Source of the DNA: Bacillota bacterium
Lineage (GTDB): Bacteria; Bacillota; Clostridia; Christensenellales; CAG-138
NCBI GenBank assembly: GCA_023455425.1
Contig: JAEYCM010000037.1
Location: forward strand, 32,096 to 96,095
Reading direction: 5' to 3'
DNA: 64,000 bases
In this document: piece after piece, positions 24,535-31,536 of the stretch
How positions within the stretch are numbered: the first letter of the stretch is position 1
Layout of the letters: each line of letters starts with the position of its first letter
Program-made: the position numbers and the translations under genes
The notes under the pieces: model-generated
The model's input: the letters and a program-made list of their open reading frames with translations, nothing else
Database searches by the model: none
Told to the model about the DNA's origin: nothing

Positions 24535-24587
24535 CTTAAAATCCGTCGGGGAAACCTTAGGGGTTCAAATCCCCTCATCCGCACCAA
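24535..24587 (+). repeat. Attachment site, right copy (53 bp)
   Basis: Identical to 2204-2256. It holds the 3' half of tRNA-Leu only, so no functional tRNA is made here. The original terminator of the tRNA follows at once. The stretch 24232-24534 before it shows no gene. Confidence 0.93.
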
Positions 24588-24620
24588 CTAAAAAAGCCAC
24601 CCGTTGGGTGGCTTTTTTAG
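24588..24620. terminator. Perfect terminator hairpin
   Basis: CTAAAAAAGCCACCC pairs with GGGTGGCTTTTTTAG, a 15-bp stem with three-base loop. It was the tRNA-Leu terminator before the element inserted. Confidence 0.92.
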
Positions 24621-24630
24621 TTGGTATGAA

Positions 24631-24777
24631 ATTCGAGGGGATTTGAAGCCGCGTTAAGAAAAAGCCACAGTGTGGCTTTTTTAGCGGCCGGGATTTCGTG
24701 CCCAGGCGTGACGAGCGCAACACGGAGTGTAAGCTCGGCCTGCCGATGGCCGAAATCGAATCCCCTCATCCGCACCA
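24631..24777 (+). repeat. tRNA-3'-end-capped hairpin repeat, unit 1
   Basis: A unit that starts with GAGGGGATTTGAAG (24635-24648), contains a terminator-like hairpin (24659-24681), then a nested stem with GATTTCG (24692-24698) against CGAAATC (24751-24757) and CAGGC against GCCTG, and ends in AATCCCCTCATCCGCACCA, the same 3' end as tRNA-Leu. Followed by another terminator hairpin at 24781-24812. Confidence 0.75.
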
Positions 24778-24824
24778 AACAAAAAGACCGCCCGTTGGGT
24801 GGCCTTTTTGTTTGGCAAAAATTC

Positions 24825-24965
24825 GAGGGGATTTGAAGGGCGGAAAAGCAAACGCGCCAGTGACGCGTTTGCCCGCCCCGGGATTTCGTGCCCAGGCGTG
24901 ACGCGCGAGTGCAGCGCAGGAGCGCGGCCTGCCGATGGCCGAAATCAAATCCCTCATCCGCACCA
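24825..24965 (+). repeat. tRNA-3'-end-capped hairpin repeat, unit 2
   Basis: Same order as unit 1: GAGGGGATTTGAAG, a 9-bp hairpin GCAAACGCG/CGCGTTTGC, GATTTCG (24892-24898) with CGAAATC (24940-24946), and the tail AAATCCCTCATCCGCACCA. Stems are kept while inner sequences differ. Confidence 0.75.
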
Positions 24966-25106
24966 TTGAAGGACCGTCGATTTTGATATAACGGTCTTTT
25001 GCTTTTCTGTCGCATTTTGTAAAATATTATGCTATAATTTGTATCAATAGTGATAATAAGGTTTAAAGGGGCTTGGAAACTTTGTAGCTTAGGGAGTGAA
25101 TTGTGA

Positions 25107-26035
25107 TTGATAAAAAATAATGACCAACAAATCGCTGAATATTACGATAATCAAGATGAACTACTCAACACCCTAACATATCTCGCCAGTTACGGCACTT
25201 ATGTTTTTCGCGGATATAATAGACAAGATCAACTCCTTCCTAACATTATTAGAGATAAAGATTTTTCTAACGTTGAGGCAAAATTGCTAAACGAATTTGA
25301 AAAATACGGAAGTCATTATTTTATTGCAAATGCCCCAATAGATTTTCTATCATTTGCGCAGCACTATGGTTTGCCAACTCGATTGTTAGATTTTACATGC
25401 AATCCATTTATCGCATTGAGCTTTGCCTTATTTTCAAAAAAATCTTCCGGAAATTATAAAGAGAACGAAGATAAAGATTACTACTATATTCGATATTGCT
25501 CTATTAGCGATAATATTCATTTGAAAGGTATTCCTGCACATCACCAGTTTACTTTTGGCAACTTCGAGTTGGACTCTATTTCAAAAAAATGTGCGAATTT
25601 GTTAAGCGCCTATTCTAACTGTCTAAGTGATACAAACAATGAGTCTTTCAATGACTATGTAAACGGTCTTTTTAAATGTGATTATCAAGCCGAAGAAGAT
25701 TTTGGAAAATATAAGCAAATTATTACCCGGAAGTTGGAGTCAAAAAAGCTGTGTTTCATTGATCCAATCAGTCAAACCAACGTATCATTATGCAACAAGG
25801 ATTATTTATGTTGCCGTATACGCTTTTACTTGAAGAGCATAATAACTTGATTTATAAAAATACTTCTGTTATTAAAATCCATCGTAATTTACGAGATTCA
25901 TTACTGCAGTACCTTGATACACTGGGGTACAATACTTTTAGGCTAATGCCTGACTTATCAAGTATTTGCGGTGCTGTAACTCAGAAAGTTAAAGACGCTC
26001 GCACCGCACAAAGCAGCTTGTTTAAAAAAGTCTGA
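25107..26035 (+). pseudogene. FRG-domain gene with a frameshift
   Basis: From a TTG start (after GGGAG) the first frame holds the FRG domain: YVFRGYNRQDQLLPNI, then DFLSFAQHYGLPTRLLDFT and NPFIALSFALF. It ends in junk at 25850. The usual C-terminus (MQQGLFMLPYTLLLEEHN, later FRLMPDLSSI) lies in another frame from about 25785. One missing base in the string near AACGTATCATT would restore the frame. FRG proteins are of unknown biochemistry but common near defence genes. It may be a true null allele or a sequencing slip. Confidence 0.8.
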
Positions 26036-26088
26036 AATCGGTGTTGGCGGTGACCGGTATATAATGAATAAAAAGGGAGGTAAATAAT

Positions 26089-26472
26089 ATGCAAAGGGAC
26101 ATGGAACTGATCAGAAAGATTCTTTTTGCTATTGAGGATAAATATGTTGATACATGGCTAAGCAGTAATCAAATTGAAATTGCTGGCTATGACATGAAAA
26201 CCATCGGCTATCATTGTGCAGTTTTACGTGATGCGGGGTTAGTTAGCGACTATAAGGGTCAATATGGCAACGGGGAACTTCTGTTTTTTGGTGTAGGCCG
26301 TTTGACATGGGAAGGTCACGAACTTCTGGACAAGATTAAAAATGATACTGTTTGGAATAAAACAAAAGATACGATCAAGAAAACAGGTATTCCGTTCGTT
26401 CTAGATGTAGTAAAAGACATTGCTACGGCAATTACTACGGCAATGGTGCAGACTGCAATCAACAGTCTATAA
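26089..26472 (+). CDS. DUF2513 protein
   Basis: 127 residues with GGGAGG before the ATG. Starts MELIRKILFAIEDK and has RLTWEGHELLDKIKNDTVW, the signature of DUF2513, a winged-helix-like family found in prophages and mobile elements. The C-terminal third is a hydrophobic helix region (VLDVVKDIATAITTAMVQ). Its role is unknown; being next to FRG suggests accessory or defence cargo. Confidence 0.85.
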   Translation: MQRDMELIRKILFAIEDKYVDTWLSSNQIEIAGYDMKTIGYHCAVLRDAGLVSDYKGQYGNGELLFFGVGRLTWEGHELLDKIKNDTVWNKTKDTIKKTGIPFVLDVVKDIATAITTAMVQTAINSL

Positions 26473-26602
26473 GCACTGGGGAATATTGAGAACATGGAAC
26501 ATAAATGTGCCTGACTTTTAGGAAAAGGCCATCCAGATGGGATAACGCCTTAAACGTAAACGACGTTAGCTAATTAAGCTACCCACAACTACCCGTGGCT
26601 TA

Positions 26603-26818
26603 TTAGGAAGGATACCTCGCCTTCTCATTCGTCCGATTCACCAAATAATCAATACTGGTATCAAACAAATCCGCCAGTTTAATCAGCACCGTTATTGGTA
26701 TGTTCAGATTGCCCAATTCATAGTCGGAATAGGTCGTTTGATGGATGTTCAGATAGGAGGCCATTTCCGCCTGTGTCATATCTTTATCTTCACGCATGTT
26801 ACGTATTCTTTCGTACAT
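26603..26818 (-). CDS. XRE-family repressor (module 1)
   Basis: 71 residues from ATG 26818. A single helix-turn-helix domain: MTQAEMASYLNIHQTTYSDY, then ITVLIKLADLFDTSIDYL. It is divergent from a coiled-coil gene across two 15-base palindromes, so it likely represses that gene and itself. Confidence 0.85.
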   Translation of the reverse strand: MYERIRNMREDKDMTQAEMASYLNIHQTTYSDYELGNLNIPITVLIKLADLFDTSIDYLVNRTNEKARYPS

Positions 26819-26845
26819 CGTTATCACCCTGCTTCATTATGCGAT

Positions 26846-26890
26846 AAGGGAATATCCCTTATTGACTTTTAAGGGATATTCCCTTAAAAT
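26846..26890 (+). promoter_or_regulatory. Promoter with twin operators (module 1)
   Basis: TTGACT (26862-26867) and TAAAAT (26885-26890) are 17 bases apart. AAGGGAATATCCCTT (26846-26860) lies upstream of the -35 and AAGGGATATTCCCTT (26871-26885) fills the spacer, ideal for blocking polymerase. Confidence 0.88.
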
Positions 26891-26919
26891 AGCATACAGA
26901 AATACGCAGGGGGCATGTC

Positions 26920-27153
26920 GTGAGCAAAGATATCTATCAGGCAGACCAAATCCGAATCGAGCGCGCCCTCACCACGATCAGTTCCCAAATAGCGGACGCA
27001 ACCGAATTATCCCAAAAGGCAAGAGAATTAGCCGCCAACTCAGAGTTGCTGTTGATTGCCGCGCAGCAGGAGCTTGAAGCCCTGTATCTTTCTTTGGAGC
27101 AGCAGGAGGAACGAACGCTCAGCATATACCGGGGAGCCTCTTCTGGTTCCTGA
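26920..27153 (+). CDS. Coiled-coil small protein, paralogue 1 (module 1)
   Basis: 77 residues from GTG. Two predicted long helices with heptads: IERALTTISSQIADATELSQ and IAAQQELEALYLSLEQQ. About four-fifths identical to the protein at 27623, except for the N-terminus. No known family. Its own promoter is controlled by the divergent XRE protein. It may be an antirepressor, an oligomeric partner, or half of an unusual toxin-antitoxin pair. Confidence 0.65.
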   Translation: MSKDIYQADQIRIERALTTISSQIADATELSQKARELAANSELLLIAAQQELEALYLSLEQQEERTLSIYRGASSGS

Positions 27154-27155
27154 AA

Positions 27156-27282
27156 CGGACTTTTTCTTGTCGTTACAGCGTCGCACGGTGTGGCCCCGGG
27201 AGACGCTTCTGGCACCAGGCCTGCGGGGCCGTCGCAATCAAGCGAAGCCTGGCCCAAAAGAAATCCCCTCATCCACATTAAA
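27156..27282 (+). repeat. Diverged tRNA-end-capped repeat
   Basis: Hairpin-rich stretch with CCAGGCCTGCGGGGCC and a tail AAATCCCCTCATCCACATTA, resembling the units at 24.6-25.0 kb. It follows the first coiled-coil gene. Confidence 0.5.
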
Positions 27283-27319
27283 AAAGACATAACATTCTGC
27301 CAAGGAGTGTTATGTCTTT
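27283..27319. terminator. Intrinsic terminator
   Basis: AAAGACATAACA pairs with TGTTATGTCTTT across a 13-base loop. It separates module 1 from the convergent ribbon-helix-helix gene. Confidence 0.8.
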
Positions 27320-27338
27320 ATTTATTTATTTTATGAGA

Positions 27339-27521
27339 CTACCTCTTCCCCTCTTCCCGCTCCAAATGGTCCAAAGCATATCGGCAGCATTGCAGTACCA
27401 GCATATTAAAAGAAATATCTTTCTCTTCCGCTACCTTGTTCAATTCTTCGAAAAGCTCTTCTGTAAAGCGTATTGTTCTTGGCGTATTGGCGTTTGAAAA
27501 AGGCTTTATGACTTTGAACAT
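27339..27521 (-). CDS. Ribbon-helix-helix repressor (module 2)
   Basis: 60 residues from ATG 27521 after AAAGG. The pattern TPRTIRFTEELFEELNKVAE then ISFNMLVLQCCRYAL is typical of Arc/CopG ribbon-helix-helix proteins. It diverges from the second coiled-coil gene over ATAACC-N6-GGTTAT palindromes, the expected layout of a self-regulated pair. Confidence 0.8.
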   Translation of the reverse strand: MFKVIKPFSNANTPRTIRFTEELFEELNKVAEEKDISFNMLVLQCCRYALDHLEREEGKR

Positions 27522-27551
27522 AAAAACACAACCTTTCTTGGTATTGAAATC

Positions 27552-27607
27552 ATAACCAAAATAGGTTATCATAAAATATAACCGTTATAGGTTACACATA
27601 TGGTTAC
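27552..27607. promoter_or_regulatory. Operators of module 2
   Basis: ATAACC-N6-GGTTAT at 27552-27569, ATAACC-N6-GGTTAC at 27578-27595 and a half site GGTTAC at 27602-27607. They fill the gap between the repressor and the coiled-coil gene. Confidence 0.75.
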
Positions 27608-27622
27608 ATTCCGAGAGGTTGT

Positions 27623-27853
27623 ATGGAAAAGAAACTTACAGATATAGACCAGACCCGAATCGAGCGCGCCCTCACCAAGATCGGTTCCCAAATCGCGGAC
27701 GCAACCGAGCTATCCCAAAAAGCAAAAGAACTTTCCTCCAACGCCGAACTGCTGTTGATTGCCGCGCAGCAGGAGCTTGAAGCCCTGTATCTTTCTTTGG
27801 AGCAGCAGGAACGAACGCTCAGCATCTACCGGGACGCCTCTTCCCGTTCCTGA
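27623..27853 (+). CDS. Coiled-coil small protein, paralogue 2 (module 2)
   Basis: 76 residues, ATG after GAGAGGTTGT. Near copy of the protein at 26920: both have ATELSQKA and LLLIAAQQELEALYLSLEQQ. Codon and repeat context is similar, so one is probably a duplicate of the other, yet the adjacent repressors belong to unrelated families. Confidence 0.65.
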   Translation: MEKKLTDIDQTRIERALTKIGSQIADATELSQKAKELSSNAELLLIAAQQELEALYLSLEQQERTLSIYRDASSRS

Positions 27854-27907
27854 AAACAGGTTTTCTTTATCTATCCCGTAGTTTGTACCCAGTGCAAAAT
27901 AAGAAGG

Positions 27908-27941
27908 GCCGTGAGACTGGAAAAACCCAGTCAGCCACGGC
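27908..27941. terminator. Hairpin between convergent genes
   Basis: GCCGTG and GACTGG pair with CCAGTC and CACGGC around AAAAA. No strong T run follows, so termination is likely but not certain. Confidence 0.5.
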
Positions 27942-27979
27942 TCAGTTTAATTGAAGCGAATAAGGGGTACTATTCTGCT

Positions 27980-28501
27980 CTATATTCCTACGCGGTCTTT
28001 ATACCCTGATATTACACGCTTACAATACTTCAGGAGGCCTTTTCCACTCAAAAAAGCGATCAAAGCAAAAACAAGCGCAATCATCAAAGCAAACGGAATG
28101 CTCCACACCTGGGGTACGGGCATGTATAAAAATGTCATCGGAATCCAAGCCGCACCAAGAAAACGCATAATCCCGGCAACAGTTGAAACAACTGCCCCAG
28201 CCCCAAAGCCTATTAAGCTACAAGCGAGGAAGGGGACGATAAAAAGGCCGGAGAAAGCAGTAGACATGAGAAAAGGCAAGGCTTTGAGGAAATTATTCTT
28301 GGCCACATAGTATTCTGCTGCACATGCTCTCGCAAGTAATTTGGGATCGCCTAACCTTGAAAGCACGGCCTCTTCTTTCTCGCCATTGGCTAAGGCGTCA
28401 TTGATATGCTGATCAATTTCCTTTAGAATATCCTCTTTCTGCGCTGCCGGGAGCCTGGAAAGATTCTCATTGAGTATTTTTATATATGTCTTTCTGTCCA
28501 T
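27980..28501 (-). CDS. DUF1700 membrane protein
   Basis: 173 residues from the ATG at 28501; AGGAGG lies nine bases before it. The N-terminus MDRKTYIKILNENLSRLP...DILKEIDQHI is the helical domain of DUF1700, often paired with PadR regulators. Three or four membrane helices follow (ALPFLMSTAFSGLFIVPFL, IPFALMIALVFALIAFL). It overlaps the PadR gene by 35 bases. The pair probably senses membrane or drug stress, but the signal is unknown. Confidence 0.85.
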   Translation of the reverse strand: MDRKTYIKILNENLSRLPAAQKEDILKEIDQHINDALANGEKEEAVLSRLGDPKLLARACAAEYYVAKNNFLKALPFLMSTAFSGLFIVPFLACSLIGFGAGAVVSTVAGIMRFLGAAWIPMTFLYMPVPQVWSIPFALMIALVFALIAFLSGKGLLKYCKRVISGYKDRVGI

Positions 28502-28844
28502 CTTTTCCATCCTCCCTATATTGTAGCAGTTCACTAATAGATTTTGCCAATTCAGCCCAGGTGGCAGACATCGCATGCAGTAATAGCTGTCCCTCCTGTG
28601 TAAGACGATAGTACTTGCGGGGCGGCCCACTGGCGGATTCTTGCCAGAACGATTCTAAATAGCGTTCTTTTTGCAATCTGCGAAGCAATGGGTATAGCGC
28701 ACCCTCAGTTATGGCAAGATGCTGCCATTTTTGAAGGCTTACGACTATCTCATACCCATATGTAGGCTTTTTACTGATTAAGGCCAATATGCAGAATTCT
28801 ACAATTCCGCGCCTTACTTGAGAAATCCATTCGTTGTCTTCCAT
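28467..28844 (-). CDS. PadR-family repressor
   Basis: 125 residues from ATG 28844 after GGAGGG. Winged-helix PadR domain: FCILALISKKPTYGYEIV, then GALYPLLRRLQKERYLES and PRKYYRLTQEG. PadR proteins repress nearby membrane-protein genes until a ligand binds; here the partner is the overlapping DUF1700 gene. Confidence 0.92.
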   Translation of the reverse strand: MEDNEWISQVRRGIVEFCILALISKKPTYGYEIVVSLQKWQHLAITEGALYPLLRRLQKERYLESFWQESASGPPRKYYRLTQEGQLLLHAMSATWAELAKSISELLQYREDGKDGQKDIYKNTQ

Positions 28845-28863
28845 GATATCCCTCCACCTACAT

Positions 28864-28899
28864 CGTACCACACGGTACCAATATACGCAAGGTACTGTG
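28864..28899. promoter_or_regulatory. Probable PadR operator
   Basis: GTACC-ACAC-GGTAC at 28865-28878 followed by GGTAC at 28891, upstream of the PadR start. Repeats of this kind suit a dimeric repressor. Confidence 0.6.
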
Positions 28900-28944
28900 C
28901 AATGAATTTTATTTTCAACGATGGGCAGTACATAAGAGCTTTAT

Positions 28945-29057
28945 TCCCGAAGACAGGCTTCCAGTTTGCAAGCTCAGTCTGCCGATGGCGCTAGGCTGTG
29001 GGCCGTCGCAAGCAAGACGTTGCCGATGGCCGAAATCCGTATACCGTGATCCGTACC
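28945..29057 (+). repeat. Diverged tRNA-end-capped repeat
   Basis: Contains CTGCCGATGGC, TTGCCGATGGCCGAAATC and the tail GTGATCCGTACCA, the same order as the 24.6-25.0 kb units. It fills the gap 28900-29057, where no gene is seen. Confidence 0.55.
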
Positions 29058-29094
29058 AAAGAAGACAATCATCCTTATGGTGGCTGTCTTCTTT
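29058..29094. terminator. Intrinsic terminator
   Basis: AAAGAAGACA pairs with TGTCTTCTTT over a 17-base loop, just after the repeat tail, as in the other repeat units. Confidence 0.75.
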
Positions 29095-29189
29095 ACCCAT
29101 CTGACCATTCTGCAGAAAAGAAAATGAGTTGTTATATGCCCATATTGGGGTATATTAAAGCCTAGGCTAAATGAAAGGAGGGCTTCTCT

Positions 29190-29537
29190 ATGAACAAGTT
29201 TATTTTCAATGATTATTTTCATGAGCCGCAGGGGAAAATCGCCAAGCGGATGATTTTTAAAAGCGATAATGTCATTGCCTTTGTCTTAAACATTGCAAAA
29301 GGAGAAATACTGCCGGGACACACGCATCTGGAATCAACCCTTTTCCTGCAGGTCATGGCGGGGAATGCCAGGGTTGTGACGGATGGCAAGGAAACCCCGT
29401 TGCAGGTGGGCGAATTAATGCAGGTTGACGGGCAGGAAAGCTTGCAGGTTATCAACACCGGCGAAGATGTCTTGCGCCTTTACGTCACAATTTCACCAAT
29501 GGGTTCAGAGGCCTTTGCAACAGATGCAAATGTTTAA
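29190..29537 (+). CDS. Small cupin-domain protein
   Basis: 115 residues, AAAGGAGGG before the ATG. One cupin barrel: GEILPGHTHLESTLFLQVMA (metal ligands His, His, Glu), then GELMQVDGQESLQV. Small cupins bind metals and sugars or amino acids; the substrate is unknown. Stands alone between two terminators. Confidence 0.85.
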   Translation: MNKFIFNDYFHEPQGKIAKRMIFKSDNVIAFVLNIAKGEILPGHTHLESTLFLQVMAGNARVVTDGKETPLQVGELMQVDGQESLQVINTGEDVLRLYVTISPMGSEAFATDANV

Positions 29538-29674
29538 TGCCTTATCTTTATCCTTGCTTAAAGGTGAGATACGGCCGCGTTATCGGTGATTTGCGCTTCA
29601 CTCTAAAATACCAATGCTCTGAAAAGACTTTCTATGGAATGCGTGAGAACTCCTTTTTATACAATTCATGCAAA

Positions 29675-29702
29675 AGAAAAGCCATCCAACGGGTGGCTTT
29701 TC
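29675..29702 (+). terminator. Intrinsic terminator
   Basis: AAAAGCCATC pairs with GGTGGCTTTT, ending in TTTTCTTG. Confidence 0.75.
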
Positions 29703-29750
29703 TTGTCGTTATAGAAATTTAAGGGATTTGTAGGCAGCGCCACAGAAAAC

Positions 29751-29894
29751 TCACTGTTCAAGCCCGTCATCATCCTCGTCGCTGTCAGCGCCAATATACA
29801 TTTGTTCGCACTCCTGTTGGCAATTTTGCAGTATCTCAATGGCTTTGCTTAAATGGTTAAAAAGATAGTAGTACATTTGTTTATAGTCAGGCAT
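29751..29894 (-). CDS. 47-residue helical protein (module 3)
   Basis: Starts at ATG 29894 after GGAGTG. The protein is aromatic-rich at its start (PDYKQMYYYLFNHLSKAI), a helix with IEILQNCQQECEQMYI, and an acidic end (DSDEDDDGLEQ). Divergent from an XRE gene over palindromic operators, as in modules 1 and 2. Small proteins of this look occur beside XRE genes in Clostridia; no function is established. Confidence 0.65.
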   Translation of the reverse strand: MPDYKQMYYYLFNHLSKAIEILQNCQQECEQMYIGADSDEDDDGLEQ

Positions 29895-29910
29895 ATTTAC
29901 ACTCCTCTTC

Positions 29911-30005
29911 AGTGATATATCACTATTTTATCACATTAAGCATGTTAGTGCCATATCACTAACATGCAATTGTAAAAAAGTTTACGCTTGTAGTGATATA
30001 CCACT
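29911..30005. promoter_or_regulatory. Three operators of module 3
   Basis: AGTGATATATCACT (29911-29924), TTAGTGCCATATCACTAA (29945-29962) with CATG extensions, and AGTGATATACCACT (29992-30005). They lie between the divergent genes and near the XRE start. Confidence 0.85.
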
Positions 30006-30018
30006 GGAGGTCTTATAA

Positions 30019-30270
30019 ATGGATACGCTGCAAGCGATTATAGACAGACTTAATGAATTAATTGAACGGCAAGGTACCAATCCGAACGCATTAAGCAATC
30101 AGGCCGGAGTACCGCAGGCAACAATTAAAAGCATTCTTAACCACGAAAGCCGAAACCCCGGTATCATAACTTTGAAGAAGATTTGCGACGGTTTTGAAAA
30201 CCCAAGAATTTCTTTGGCAGATTTCTTCGATACGGATACGTTTCGTAATTTGGAACAAGAAATGGACTAG
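30019..30270 (+). CDS. XRE-family repressor (module 3)
   Basis: 83 residues with GGAGG before the ATG. Helix-turn-helix PNALSNQAGVPQATIKSILN then ITLKKICDGFENPRISLADF. It probably binds the three AGTGATAT palindromes between it and the 47-residue gene. Confidence 0.88.
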   Translation: MDTLQAIIDRLNELIERQGTNPNALSNQAGVPQATIKSILNHESRNPGIITLKKICDGFENPRISLADFFDTDTFRNLEQEMD

Positions 30271-30402
30271 CGTGCGTAAGCACCAACAAGGCAAATATCC
30301 AAATGCTGCAAGCACACTCGCATACCCGCACGTCGACGTGGACTTTTTCCTTCTATCTGTGTATGATAGTTCCATTAAGCCAAAAAGGACAGGAGTAACA
30401 CA

Positions 30403-30912
30403 ATGCCACACGACGAACACTGCGGCTGCGGCTGCGGTCACGACCATGATCACCCCCGGGCCGATGCCCATGCCGCGCCGATTGAGGTGACGGAAGATCA
30501 AAAGGACTTTCTCCATCAGCTCGGCCACCACCATTATCTGCCCGTGGCCCAGTTCGCTCTAAAGGATAGCCGGGAAGAGGATTTTGTCTCCATCGCCCTG
30601 GCGCCGGTTTTCCTTAGCTCGGCGGACGACGACATGAAAACGGTCAAAGAGGCCGGTGCTTTCCTTCAAAAGCTGGAAGACCTGGGCCTTGTCACCCTGG
30701 ATTACGATATCCCGCTGAAGGGATACGATTATGAGGAGTACAAGGAAAGCGTGCTCTACAAGTATTTCTGCGCCACGGTGGCGGAGGGGGCGTCCAGGCC
30801 CAACTTTTTGGGCAATACCCCGGTGCTGGAGCTGGGCAGCATTGCCCTGACCGAGGCGGGGGAGCAGATTGCCGCCGCGCATTGCGGCCACGCCCACCAT
30901 CACCACGGCTAG
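30403..30912 (+). CDS. His/Cys-rich hypothetical protein
   Basis: 169 residues. The N-terminus DEHCGCGCGHDHDHPRADAH and the C-terminus HCGHAHHHHG are rich in likely metal ligands; the middle 120 residues form a winged-helix-like fold (FLQKLEDLGLVTLDYDIPL). It could store or sense a transition metal. No known family. It stands alone. Confidence 0.6.
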   Translation: MPHDEHCGCGCGHDHDHPRADAHAAPIEVTEDQKDFLHQLGHHHYLPVAQFALKDSREEDFVSIALAPVFLSSADDDMKTVKEAGAFLQKLEDLGLVTLDYDIPLKGYDYEEYKESVLYKYFCATVAEGASRPNFLGNTPVLELGSIALTEAGEQIAAAHCGHAHHHHG

Positions 30913-30962
30913 GGAATAGGTTGGCAGCTTAGAGATATAACGCAAACCGGACGGATGAATGG

Positions 30963-31409
30963 ATGCTGTACAGAAAAGCGAATTTACAGGATATTGATAG
31001 CCTTGTGAACATACGAAAGCAGCAGCTTGTTGATGAAGGAATTGCCCCCAGCATTGACATAGATGACGAGCTAACGGCATATTTCAATTCGGTTTTGAAT
31101 GATGGCACTTTAGTGGAATGGATTGTGGAAGATGAAAATAACATTATTGCTACCGCAGCAGTAGCTTTCTACCAGTTTCCGCCTACCTATACGAACAAGA
31201 CCGGAAAAAAAGGCTATATCACCAATATGTACACAAAAGACAAATACCGTGGCCGGGGAATTGCAACGGCACTATTACATAAACTTGTTGAGGAAGCCAA
31301 GGCAAAAGGGATTTCAAAGCTGTGGCTCGGAGCATCAAAAATGGGGCGTCCTGTTTACGAGAAGTTTGGTTTTCGAGAAACAGGCGGGTGGCTTGAAATG
31401 GACCTGTGA
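30963..31409 (+). CDS. GNAT-family N-acetyltransferase
   Basis: 148 residues. The acetyl-CoA loop is KYRGRGIATALLHKLVEEA, preceded by YITNMYTKD and followed by GRPVYEKFGFRETGGW. Substrate unknown. No ribosome site stronger than GGATG is seen, but the whole domain is covered. Confidence 0.92.
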   Translation: MLYRKANLQDIDSLVNIRKQQLVDEGIAPSIDIDDELTAYFNSVLNDGTLVEWIVEDENNIIATAAVAFYQFPPTYTNKTGKKGYITNMYTKDKYRGRGIATALLHKLVEEAKAKGISKLWLGASKMGRPVYEKFGFRETGGWLEMDL

Positions 31410-31450
31410 CAGGTACGCATTGGTCAGTTTTCGCCGCAATAGGCCGGCTT

Positions 31451-31493
31451 AAAAGCGCCAGCCGGGTATTGTCCCGGTTGGCGCTTTTTATTT
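31451..31493 (+). terminator. Intrinsic terminator
   Basis: AAAAGCGCCAGCCGGG pairs with CCCGGTTGGCGCTTTTT, then a T run. Confidence 0.88.
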
Positions 31494-31536
31494 TTCCGTC
31501 CTTTGCCCGCCATTGTAGCCGACTTGCGTAATACCG

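Larger units (their letters stand above)
2204..24587. mobile_element. Integrated genetic element in tRNA-Leu, 22.3 kb
   Basis: The element is bounded by the 53-bp repeats. Next to the tRNA are a tyrosine integrase and a small excisionase-like protein. It holds about 25 genes, more AT-rich than the flanks, including a two-barrel RNA polymerase, an SF2 helicase, a serine recombinase and a ParB-like protein. A few proteins look like phage neck or tail proteins. No terminase, portal, capsid, relaxase or type IV secretion gene is recognisable, so it could be a phage satellite, a decayed SPbeta-like prophage, or an integrating plasmid. The class is inferred; the boundaries are seen directly. Confidence 0.92.

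Noticed and set aside
24535..24587. Possible second tRNA-Leu
   Set aside because: Only the 3' half is present and no acceptor 5' strand precedes it; it is the duplicated attachment site.
24617..25015. Open frames on both strands in the tandem repeats
   Set aside because: The sequence is explained by hairpin repeats; no ribosome sites, and the translations reflect palindromes.
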